A DNA stretch of 24,963 nt. Origin: Emticicia sp031378715. GTDB lineage: Bacteria; Bacteroidota; Bacteroidia; Cytophagales; Spirosomataceae. The position numbers and the translations under genes were made by a program. Positions 1 to 6,516 of this stretch are shown here, in pieces (the stretch's first letter is position 1; each line of letters opens with the position of its first letter). The stretch is from positions 1 through 24,963 of the forward strand of contig JANNEN010000377.1 in NCBI GenBank assembly GCA_031378715.1, written 5' to 3'. The notes below the pieces were generated by a model. That model saw only the letters and a program-made list of their open reading frames with translations. It was not told the origin of the DNA and made no database searches.

Positions 1-30
1 AAAAAACAATTATTACCGTAATTGTTTTTT
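1..30. terminator. Perfect 12-bp hairpin flanked by A and T runs
   Basis: Positions 1-12 (AAAAAACAATTA) and 19-30 (TAATTGTTTTTT) are perfect reverse complements around a 6-base loop. The T run makes a factor-independent terminator for a plus-strand gene left of the window. The A run would do the same for the minus-strand response regulator cluster. The element is cut by the window edge, so the gene it serves is unseen. Confidence 0.6.
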
Positions 31-32
31 TA

Positions 33-185
33 GGGTGTACGAAACTTTGCAGAAATGACCTCACGGCTGCGGCCGACCGTCCCCAACCCCTCTCCAAAAG
101 AGAGGGGGGCTTTTCAAGGGGTAGAAAGCCCCCTCTCCAGTGGAGAGGGGGTTGGGGGTTAAAATCGGCAAAGTTTCGTACACCC
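33..185. mobile_element. MITE-like palindromic element with 18-bp terminal inverted repeats
   Basis: The ends 33-50 (GGGTGTACGAAACTTTGC) and 168-185 are perfect 18-bp reverse complements. Inside, a pyrimidine-rich arm at 81-95 (CCCCAACCCCTCTCC) pairs with 142-157 apart from one extra G, and 100-113 pairs with 125-138, so almost the whole 153 bp can fold back. The flanks read GTTTTTTTA (24-32) and GTTTTTTA (186-193), which looks like an 8-9 bp target duplication. There is no open reading frame, so any movement would need a transposase supplied in trans. Related CCCCTCTCC-type palindromes are common between genes in this phylum; calling this one mobile is an inference. Confidence 0.6.
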
Positions 186-234
186 GTTTTTTATCATCAC
201 AATATGGCACATTTGAAAAATAGCTTATATACCC

Positions 235-885
235 TCAAACCAAATTATTTCTGATAGCAAAAGCGACCAACCCAGCGGTATTTTTGAGGCCGAGTTTTTC
301 CATCATTCTCAGCCGATGCCCCTCAACGGTGCGGGGGCTTATACCCACGAGGTCGCCGACTTCGGCAGTGGTCAGACCTTCGCAGATGTGCTTCAATATC
401 TGTACTTCTCGCTCCGAAAGGTCAGTTTTATAATTAAAAACCTTGTTTTCTTGCTGACTCTTGCGACTCATCTTGCGAAGCATGATTTTACTCACAAAAT
501 CGCTAAAATACATCTCAGTTTCGTGTACTTTCCTGATGGCTTTTTCTACTTCTTCGGGGTCGGTATCTTTGAGCAGATAGCCATTGGCTCCAATTTCCAT
601 GAGGTGTAGCACAAACTGGTCTTCATCTTGCATCGACAGTATCACTACCTTCACATCGGGAAAATTTGCTCTGACGATTTCGGTGGTCTTTATTCCGTCA
701 AGTATAGGCATTTGTAAATCCATCAAAACTACGTCAATTGCTTGGTTTGGTAGTTTGTCGAGAAATTCTTGACCATTAGTTGCCTCCATCACTACCTCAA
801 AATCGGGTACTTGACGAAGAATCGAAATCATTCCTTTCCTAAACAGGTTGTGGTCATCGACGACCGCTAATTGTATTTTTGACAT
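235..885 (-). CDS. LuxR/NarL-family response regulator
   Basis: A 216-residue two-component response regulator that would be phosphorylated by the adjacent kinase and bind DNA. Residues 1-120 form the receiver domain, with acidic pair D10-D11, phospho-acceptor D56 in VVLMDLQMP, and the conserved LSMQD and GYLLKD segments (Thr/Ser and Lys positions). Residues about 150-216 form a GerE-type helix-turn-helix (LSEREVQIL, then ISPRTVEGHR). A longer reading from a TTG at 933 exists, but the ATG at 885 is preferred because the receiver domain begins right after it. The gene lies 44 bp downstream of the kinase stop and is the last gene of the cluster. The regulon is unknown; self-regulation of the cluster is plausible. 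Confidence 0.93.
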   Translation of the reverse strand: MSKIQLAVVDDHNLFRKGMISILRQVPDFEVVMEATNGQEFLDKLPNQAIDVVLMDLQMPILDGIKTTEIVRANFPDVKVVILSMQDEDQFVLHLMEIGANGYLLKDTDPEEVEKAIRKVHETEMYFSDFVSKIMLRKMSRKSQQENKVFNYKTDLSEREVQILKHICEGLTTAEVGDLVGISPRTVEGHRLRMMEKLGLKNTAGLVAFAIRNNLV

Positions 886-929
886 GACAAATATATTCAG
901 AACTTGTTTGAAACTATATAAAAAAAGCC

Positions 930-1736
930 TCAAATGGGTATCTCTATCGTAGTTTGAGTGCCTTGTCCGAGTACTGATTTTATATCAATTAAGCCGTTTA
1001 ATACATTCAGTCGGCTGGCCATATTGCGTAGGCCAAGACCTGATTTTTTGTCGCTTCGAACGGCTTCAAAATTAAACCCTTTGCCATTATCTGTAAATGT
1101 AAAAATAATTTTATTATCTTTCGTTGTAAGTAGCAAAGTTATTTCGGTGGCTTCGGCGTGTTTGAGGGCATTATTGACCAATTCCTGAATCAGGCGGTAA
1201 ATCGTGAGTTCGATTTTTCGGTCGAAGCGGTGCTTTACATCAATACCTTCGTGGCTAAACACAAAGGCCATGGTCGAAGCCAAATGTACTTTCTGAATAA
1301 ATTCATCAACGGAAGATATTAGCCCGAACTCCTCCAAGGTACTCGGCACGAGTTCTTTCGATATTCGCCGCACTTGACTGATGGACTGCTCCAAAAGCTC
1401 ACGGGTTTGCTTGCCCATCGTTGCCAAATCTTCGGCATTATCAATCTTGCGGAGCAACTGATTGAAACTCATTTTCGTTACCGAAAGCATCGCTCCTACT
1501 TCGTCGTGCAAATCTTTGGCTATTCTGACTCGCTCAACTTCTTGCACTTCAAGTGCCGATTCGAGCATTTGGCGTTGCATTTCGTTTTTTAGTTCTTGGA
1601 TTTGTTTATGTTGTTCGTATTTTTGTTTTAGCTGCTGTTGCTGATAGATAATTACAAAAACAATCAGCCCAATACCCATTATTAAAAGGATAGCAGTACC
1701 TGTAAAAATAAGTATGGAGTTTGGGTTGTTAAACAT
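930..1736 (-). CDS. HisKA_3-type sensor histidine kinase with one TM helix
   Basis: A 268-residue histidine kinase of the NarX/DegS/LiaS type. One N-terminal membrane helix (about residues 8-31) has almost no extracytoplasmic domain. A Gln/Lys/Glu-rich coiled coil (32-70) follows, then the H-box RIAKDLHDEVGAML with phospho-acceptor His77. The ATPase domain shows the N-box (ELVNNALKHAEA), G1 (DNGKGF) and G2 (GLGLRNMASR). The ATG at 1736 is chosen over a TTG at 1769: it overlaps the stop of the upstream 7-TM gene by 8 bp (ATGTTTAA), a typical translational-coupling junction. With no sensory domain of its own, it probably gets its signal from a partner, most simply the 7-TM protein encoded just upstream. 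Confidence 0.93.
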   Translation of the reverse strand: MFNNPNSILIFTGTAILLIMGIGLIVFVIIYQQQQLKQKYEQHKQIQELKNEMQRQMLESALEVQEVERVRIAKDLHDEVGAMLSVTKMSFNQLLRKIDNAEDLATMGKQTRELLEQSISQVRRISKELVPSTLEEFGLISSVDEFIQKVHLASTMAFVFSHEGIDVKHRFDRKIELTIYRLIQELVNNALKHAEATEITLLLTTKDNKIIFTFTDNGKGFNFEAVRSDKKSGLGLRNMASRLNVLNGLIDIKSVLGQGTQTTIEIPI

Positions 1737-2400
1737 TTTGATTAGCAAATTTGCTTGTCCAGAACCCAAAACTAAATAAAATTAAAGATATAATTCTAAA
1801 TATCTGCTCAATATCGCTGTATAGACGAAAAATTTCTTTTTGACTTGATGTCGAAAGTGTATAATTCCAAAATAGATAGATAAATAACATTCCACATGAA
1901 AAAACCATAAAGGCCGAACTAATCCAGAACGGCGAATGGAGTAGTATATTAGTAATCTTCATTTCTGTGATAATAGAATGAAAATGCAGAAACACAAATG
2001 AAATGAGAACAACCTTGTTTAGTGTAAAAGAATAGCCCGCCAATTCTCCCCAACTAAATTGTAATATATTTTGTAAAATGACCAACGAAATTAAAACAAT
2101 TACAATCCTTTGTTTGAAACGTGAATTTATCAATATTCTATAATATAGAAATCCAGTGATAAGCATTCCCGCCAATTCGCTGATATTGTGTAAGTACATA
2201 TTGTTTATTCTAAACAATGCTAATATCCACTCGCTTATGTCGAATACGAGGTAAGTTAATAAAAACGACAACAAGGTTTTTAATTCAAATGTTAAATACG
2301 CTCTTCTAAGAAAAGCAACTATTATTGGCAAAAGTATTGCCGTACTTGCTAATAATAGTGATGGTGCTGTTGATACAAGATTATTGAATCTTTCCCACAT
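1729..2400 (-). CDS. Seven-transmembrane protein, probable sensory partner of the kinase
   Basis: A 223-residue integral membrane protein of no family I recognise. Seven hydrophobic segments can be picked out, starting near LLLASTAILLPIIVAF and ending near IISLILFSFGFW. Loops are short and there is no obvious enzymatic motif. A GTG at 2436 would add 12 residues but would overlap the preceding gene; the ATG at 2400 sits 11 bases after that gene's stop and is preferred. The stop overlaps the kinase start by 8 bp, so the two proteins should be made in linked amounts. Layout resembles 7TM sensory modules that are elsewhere fused to kinases, but here the parts are separate. The ligand cannot be read from the sequence. 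Confidence 0.75.
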   Translation of the reverse strand: MWERFNNLVSTAPSLLLASTAILLPIIVAFLRRAYLTFELKTLLSFLLTYLVFDISEWILALFRINNMYLHNISELAGMLITGFLYYRILINSRFKQRIVIVLISLVILQNILQFSWGELAGYSFTLNKVVLISFVFLHFHSIITEMKITNILLHSPFWISSAFMVFSCGMLFIYLFWNYTLSTSSQKEIFRLYSDIEQIFRIISLILFSFGFWTSKFANQNV

Positions 2401-2411
2401 AGTATTTGGAT

Positions 2412-2756
2412 TTACTGTCCGCACTCTTGTGGACACTTCGGGCCATTTGCCAAGTGGTCACCATCTGTTTCGTCTTTTAACCCACTTTTGTCTTTCACTA
2501 TCTTGTTGGCAAACTCATCAATGGCAACTAAAATTAATTTGGGTTCTCCTTTTTCATCTTCGCCATGATAGATTCTGATTCCTTTGCAAGTTTTTTTGTT
2601 AAGTAATTTTTTGAGTTGGTCAATTCCAAAAAACTCACCTCTGATTGGGTCTTGTAGATTTTGGCAACGTTTGCCTTTGAGATAGTTAGTTTGCAAACCA
2701 TTAGCAATTGCAGTAGAAACGAACTCACCTTCTGTCCCTTTGAATCTTGATTTCAT
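2412..2756 (-). CDS. Small Cys-containing protein, first gene of the signalling cluster
   Basis: A 114-residue, charged protein with no signal peptide or membrane helix. Its core (about 56-82) reads like a compact alpha/beta unit: CKGIRIYHGEDEKGEPKLIL followed by VAID. Four cysteines are visible (C31, C57, C108, C112), the last two in a C-terminal CPQEC motif suited to metal binding or a disulfide. I recall similar short proteins ending in a CPxxC-like motif in other Bacteroidota, but know no assigned function. It starts at the ATG at 2756 and its stop is 11 bases before the 7-TM gene, so it is probably co-transcribed with the 7-TM protein, kinase and regulator. A role as a signal-related accessory protein is inference from position alone. 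Confidence 0.75.
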   Translation of the reverse strand: MKSRFKGTEGEFVSTAIANGLQTNYLKGKRCQNLQDPIRGEFFGIDQLKKLLNKKTCKGIRIYHGEDEKGEPKLILVAIDEFANKIVKDKSGLKDETDGDHLANGPKCPQECGQ

Positions 2757-2870
2757 TATTATATAGCAGTTAAATTTTAGTAATAATATGGTTTCTAATG
2801 GATAATTACAAATGACACAAATTGAGTAATTATAATAAATGCTTGACTATAAGTACTTTACATTTTTTAA

Positions 2871-2908
2871 TACGTAAAAAACCCTAACGATTCACGTAAA
2901 AATACGTA
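2871..2908. promoter_or_regulatory. Direct repeats ACGTAAAAA upstream of the signalling cluster
   Basis: ACGTAAAAA occurs at 2872-2880 and 2894-2902, 22 bp apart (about two helical turns). The second copy is followed by the palindrome TACGTA (2903-2908). The block lies about 115 bp upstream of the first gene of the cluster and just past the terminator of the cold-shock gene. It could be an operator, for example for the cluster's own regulator. No strong -7 element was found downstream of it; TCAATTTG on the minus strand at 2818-2825 matches TAnnTTTG at 7 of 8 positions counting the free ones. Confidence 0.35.
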
Positions 2909-2921
2909 GTGATTTACACAT

Positions 2922-2954
2922 AAAAAAACCTCAAAACTTCTTAAAGTAATGAGG
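2922..2954 (-). terminator. Terminator of the cold-shock gene
   Basis: Read on the minus strand the sequence is CCTCA, a TT bulge, ACTT, loop TAAG, AAGT, TT, TGAGG, then seven T. The arms pair exactly and the T run directs termination on the minus strand, 40 bp past the stop of the cold-shock gene. It separates that gene from the signalling cluster. Confidence 0.8.
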
Positions 2955-2993
2955 CTAAATGTTAGCTGAATGGCTCGTTGATGTAAAAAAAAA

Positions 2994-3188
2994 CTATATT
3001 TTTTTCACACTAACTGCATTCAATCCCTTGCGGCCTTCTACGACTTCGTATTCTACTTGGTCGTTTTCACGAACTTTCAAGCCGTTTAGGCCCGTTACGT
3101 GAAGAAAAATCTCTTGTCCTGAATTGTCGTCAACTATAAAACCAAAACCTTTAGTTTCATTGAAGAATTTTACTACGCCTGTTTGCAT
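2994..3188 (-). CDS. Cold-shock domain protein (CspA family)
   Basis: A 64-residue single cold-shock domain protein, the usual family length, that would bind single-stranded RNA or DNA and act as an RNA chaperone. It begins MQTGVVKFFNETKGFGFIV, with RNP1 as KGFGFI and an RNP2-like strand as IFLHVT. The latter has Leu-His-Val-Thr where VFVHFS is more usual. A TTG-initiated extension of 19 residues is rejected because the family always begins at MxxGxVKWF/KFF. The neighbouring PspC gene is divergent, and about 200 bp of AT-rich sequence lies between them, leaving room for a 5' leader. The strong terminator downstream makes it monocistronic. Confidence 0.95.
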   Translation of the reverse strand: MQTGVVKFFNETKGFGFIVDDNSGQEIFLHVTGLNGLKVRENDQVEYEVVEGRKGLNAVSVKKI

Positions 3189-3339
3189 TGAAATAAAATA
3201 AATTAAGAGAGTAAATAAATGACTTGCAATGTACGTACTTTTCAAGAAAAAACAAGTATTTGACCAAATTATGTTTGTACTAATTCAATATTTGATTGTA
3301 TTTATTTGTAGTAAAATCAATTTTTATTTTAGAAAATAC

Positions 3340-3369
3340 TTGACAAACCTATTTTTATTACTAACTTCG
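3340..3369 (+). promoter_or_regulatory. Promoter of the PspC-domain gene
   Basis: TTGACA (3340-3345) is followed after 16 bases by TAACTTCG (3362-3369), one mismatch from the Bacteroidota -7 element TAnnTTTG. Transcription would start near 3375, about 15 bases before the ATG at 3390. AAGTATTT (3254-3261) and AAATACTT (3334-3341) form a distant inverted pair in the same divergent spacer; its meaning is unclear. Confidence 0.55.
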
Positions 3370-3389
3370 TATCAAACTAATAAAAAACT

Positions 3390-3620
3390 ATGCTAAAAAC
3401 TGGACAATTTAGGTACTTAATCGAAAATCAACTCTTTGGGGTTTGTTCTCGTTTGGGCCAAAAAATGAATTTTTCGGCAGGAAGTGTCCGTTTATATTTT
3501 GTTTATGCTTCGTTTTTCACCTTTGGTTCGCCCATCATTATCTATATCGTAATGGCTTTTTGGTTGGAAGTACGCCAGCACCTCCGCCGCCGACAAAACC
3601 CGACCGTTTGGGAGTTTTGA
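3390..3620 (+). CDS. Short PspC-domain membrane protein
   Basis: A 76-residue protein that is almost entirely a PspC domain. LIENQLFGVCSRLGQKMNF matches the domain's opening, in which a Gly-Val-Cys/Ala-xx-Leu stretch is usual, and a membrane helix follows at about residues 38-60. An Arg-rich tail (RQHLRRRQNP) would face the cytoplasm. PspC domains occur in envelope-stress systems as membrane regulators or sensors, but stand-alone short versions are common in Bacteroidota and their role is not established. It has its own promoter, is divergent from the cold-shock gene and convergent with parC. No psp partner genes are present in the window. Confidence 0.85.
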   Translation: MLKTGQFRYLIENQLFGVCSRLGQKMNFSAGSVRLYFVYASFFTFGSPIIIYIVMAFWLEVRQHLRRRQNPTVWEF

Positions 3621-3690
3621 GTTAGCCAATAGCCGATAGACCAAAAGTCCATAGTAAGAAATTGAAACCATCGTCCATGGGCCATTGACT
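3621..3690. repeat. Degenerate heptad intergenic repeat, copy 1
   Basis: The spacer between the convergent PspC and parC genes is built of loose 7-base units: AGCCAAT, AGCCGAT and AGACCAA (3624-3644), then CATCGTC, CATGGGC, CATTGAC (3669-3689). The same type of heptad, near RGNCNAT, occurs in two other spacers of this window (20394-20428 and 22122-22155). Confidence 0.5.
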
Positions 3691-3693
3691 TTT

Positions 3694-6300
3694 TTAAAAC
3701 AACGCCAATTGCTTATCGCTATCTTCTTGATTATCAGCGTTTTCTGAGTCAGATTCGACTAATTGCTCATTACTCGCTGCCAATGGTTCACTGATGATTT
3801 CTTCGGCTTTTGATTCCAAGATTTTCACCTCGGTTACTTCAAAAGTATTAATTTTCTGCCCGATTGCTTTCCAGCCACGCACCTCCACAAACTCATCGAC
3901 GTTGATTTGTTGGGTTTCGATACCCGCTTTTTTATCCGCTTTGGTTTTCAACTCGAAGCGTGGGTGCTTATCTAAACTTACGGCCAGCAGGCGAGAGTTT
4001 TTGGTGTCGGCAATAAACAAAAATTTCTTATCCATCGTGGTCGTTTCTATCTTGAAACGCTTGATGTAGTAAATCTTGTTTTCGCCCTCGTAATGCAAGC
4101 ACGAAATCGGTCTTTCGGGTTCGTGTTTGGCTAATTTCAATAGTTCTTTCTGCTCGTATCGGTTGGTTAGTTCAAAGTTTGTAAACTCATACTGCCCGTC
4201 TTTGTAAATCGCCAAAATCTTATCTTCGGGGCCAAAATTGCCCAAATACTGCCCGTGTTCGTCACGGTTGAGCTTTCCGATTACGGCATCAAACCAAATA
4301 TCCACGCCACCCAAAGTTGATTTTCCTGCTGATTTCAAGATAATTTTTCTTACGGGAAACTTCGTCAATACATTGCCCATCGAACTTCGATTTTTTATCG
4401 TTAGCGACGAGAAATCCCAGTCGAATTGTTTCTTTTTTGCCGTTGAGTTGGCCGTCAAATTGATGGCGATACTCTCGGCTTCGCCATTGTCATTTGCCGT
4501 AAAGTACAATACTTTTGATTTCGGATTGCCCGACGAAACATCGTATTCTTTGTCACGGGTTACGCCCGTGACGAAGAAACGCTTTGCGTAAGAAATGCCC
4601 GTTTTCCCATCAAGATAGATGACATTATAGATTTTTCGCTCATCGCTTTTACGGAAAACCGAGCAATAAATAATATCTTTCCCGACAAAACCTTTTTCTT
4701 GAATTTTCACGATACTGTACTTCCCGTCACGCCTAAACGCAATTACATCATCAATATCGGAGCAATCCATGACATACTCCACGTTTTCGCTTTTCTTCAA
4801 TCCGTAGCCCACAAAACCGTTTTCACGATCAACGTAGAGTTTTTGGTTATTGGCCGCCACCACGGTTGCTTGCACCGACTCAAACTGCCGAATCTCGGTT
4901 TTTCGCTCCCGACCTTTACCGTATTTTTTTAGTAATTCTTTATAAAAACCAATCGTATAACGTACAATATTTGCTAAATTATCCTCAACTTCGGCCAGTT
5001 CATCAAGCAAACGTTTCATTAGTTCATCAGCCTTGAAGGCATCAAATTTTGAGATACGCTTGATTTTTATTTCGAGCAAACGGAGTAAATCTTCCTCAAT
5101 TATTTCTCGATAAAAATCTTTTTTGTACGGTTCTAAACCTTTATCGACCGTTGCCACGACGGCCTCGAAGGTCGTACATTCCTCGATGTCACGGTAGATT
5201 TTGTTTTCGATAAAAATCTTTTCGAGCGAACTGTAAAGCAATTTTTCTTTCAGTTCGTGCTTTCTGATTTCGAGTTCACGTTGGAGCAAATGCTTGGTTT
5301 GCTCGGTGCAATCTTTCAGAATATCACTCACCGCCACAAAATGCGGCTTGTTGTCGATGATGATACAGGCGTTGGGCGAGATTGAATTTTCGCACTCCGT
5401 GAAGGCATACAGTGCGTCAATCGTAATATCGGGTGAAGTATTGGGAGCCAAATGAATGATGATTGATACATTTTTGGCGGTATTGTCCTCTACTTTTTTG
5501 ATTTTTATCTTGCCCGCATCATTCGCTTTGATGATTGACTCAATGAGCGTGGCGGTGGTGGTACTAAACGGAATCTCTTGAATTTCGAGGGTTTTCTTGT
5601 CGATTTCAGCAATTTTTGCCCGAACTTTAATTTTTCCGCCCCTTGCACCATCGTTATAATTGCCCACATCGACCAAGCCGCCCGTTAGGAAATCGGGCAA
5701 AAGCTGAAAAGGTTCTTTTTTGAGATGAGCAATGGACGCTTCGCAGAGTTCGATAAAATTATGGGGCATAACTTTGGTCGAAAGTCCAACGGCAATGCCC
5801 TCCACGCCCTGTGCCAACAGCAACGGAAACTTGGCGGGCAAATTGACAGGCTCACGCTTGCGACCATCGTAGGACATTTGCCACTCGGTGGTGTCTTCGT
5901 TGAAAAGTACGTCATTGGCAAATTTCGATAGGCGAACTTCGATATATCGGGGAGCGGCCGCACCATCGCCCGTTCGGACATCACCCCAGTTTCCTTGGGT
6001 ATCAAGAAGTAAGTTTTTCTGCCCCAACGACACAATGGCATCACCGATGGACGCATCGCCGTGGGGGTGATACTGCATACTCGACCCGATGACGTTGGCT
6101 ACTTTATTGAATCGCCCGTCGTCCATTTCTTTGAGGGCGTGCATGATGCGTCGCTGCACGGGTTTGAGTCCGTCTTCGATGGCAGGCACGGCACGCTCAA
6201 GAATTACGTACGAGGCGTAGTCCAGAAACCACGTTTCAAACATATCGTCGATTACTTCTTTTTGTTGGGTAGGGTCGTATTTAGGTGTTTGTTCACTCAT
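3694..6300 (-). CDS. parC: DNA topoisomerase IV subunit A (ParC-type)
   Basis: An 868-residue type IIA topoisomerase A subunit, which with ParE would decatenate replicated chromosomes. The breakage-reunion domain fills about residues 20-470. The quinolone-resistance loop HPHGDASIGDA is at 78-88 and the catalytic tyrosine is Y119 after R118 in AAAPRYIE. A coiled-coil linker and a C-terminal propeller-like domain follow, ending in an acidic tail (ESDSENADNQEDSD). I call it ParC rather than GyrA because the N-terminus reads FETWFLDYASYVILERAVP and no GyrA-box (QRRGGKG-like) is seen in the C-terminal domain. The start is the ATG at 6300, about 30 bases after a good minus-strand promoter. The partner parE is not in the window. 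Confidence 0.93.
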   Translation of the reverse strand: MSEQTPKYDPTQQKEVIDDMFETWFLDYASYVILERAVPAIEDGLKPVQRRIMHALKEMDDGRFNKVANVIGSSMQYHPHGDASIGDAIVSLGQKNLLLDTQGNWGDVRTGDGAAAPRYIEVRLSKFANDVLFNEDTTEWQMSYDGRKREPVNLPAKFPLLLAQGVEGIAVGLSTKVMPHNFIELCEASIAHLKKEPFQLLPDFLTGGLVDVGNYNDGARGGKIKVRAKIAEIDKKTLEIQEIPFSTTTATLIESIIKANDAGKIKIKKVEDNTAKNVSIIIHLAPNTSPDITIDALYAFTECENSISPNACIIIDNKPHFVAVSDILKDCTEQTKHLLQRELEIRKHELKEKLLYSSLEKIFIENKIYRDIEECTTFEAVVATVDKGLEPYKKDFYREIIEEDLLRLLEIKIKRISKFDAFKADELMKRLLDELAEVEDNLANIVRYTIGFYKELLKKYGKGRERKTEIRQFESVQATVVAANNQKLYVDRENGFVGYGLKKSENVEYVMDCSDIDDVIAFRRDGKYSIVKIQEKGFVGKDIIYCSVFRKSDERKIYNVIYLDGKTGISYAKRFFVTGVTRDKEYDVSSGNPKSKVLYFTANDNGEAESIAINLTANSTAKKKQFDWDFSSLTIKNRSSMGNVLTKFPVRKIILKSAGKSTLGGVDIWFDAVIGKLNRDEHGQYLGNFGPEDKILAIYKDGQYEFTNFELTNRYEQKELLKLAKHEPERPISCLHYEGENKIYYIKRFKIETTTMDKKFLFIADTKNSRLLAVSLDKHPRFELKTKADKKAGIETQQINVDEFVEVRGWKAIGQKINTFEVTEVKILESKAEEIISEPLAASNEQLVESDSENADNQEDSDKQLALF

Positions 6301-6334
6301 AGTTGTTTTTTAGCGAAAGCGTATTTTTGTAGGG

Positions 6335-6342
6335 CAAATATA
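6335..6342 (-). promoter_or_regulatory. -7 promoter element of parC
   Basis: CAAATATA on the plus strand reads TATATTTG on the minus strand, an exact TAnnTTTG match. It predicts a start site near 6328 and a leader of about 28 bases before the parC ATG. No clear TTG is seen at the -33 distance. Confidence 0.5.
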
Positions 6343-6443
6343 GTAAAAAAAGGTGTTATTTGTGAAATTTATGCTTTCAGAAAAAATATCTTGTGGTGAT
6401 GGAGCTACTAAATATACTGTTTTTTAAGATAATTTAAGAACCT

Positions 6444-6479
6444 TTCTTGCCGTATTATCCCTCAAATTATCTAATTTTG
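6444..6479 (+). promoter_or_regulatory. Promoter of the DUF2723 gene
   Basis: TAATTTTG at 6472-6479 matches TAnnTTTG exactly. TTG of the -33 element lies at 6447-6449, 22 bases upstream. The predicted start near 6485 leaves a leader of about 30 bases before the ATG at 6517. Confidence 0.6.
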
Positions 6480-6516
6480 AGCTATCAAGCGAATATTCAT
6501 TCACTAATCATAACAA

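Noticed and set aside
886..933. N-terminal extension of the response regulator from TTG
   Set aside because: The receiver fold begins at the ATG at 885; the added residues resemble intergenic AT-rich sequence.
3189..3245. 19-residue hydrophobic N-terminal extension of the cold-shock protein
   Set aside because: Cold-shock proteins start at the MQTGVVKFF stretch; the extension begins with a non-ATG codon and would add a signal-like segment to a cytoplasmic RNA-binding protein.
4238..4591. Plus-strand open frame of 117 codons inside parC
   Set aside because: Antisense to a well conserved gene, with no domain, promoter or upstream signal.
3694..6300. DNA gyrase subunit A instead of ParC
   Set aside because: The N-terminal sequence type and the lack of a GyrA-box fit ParC; the absence of parE nearby leaves slight doubt.
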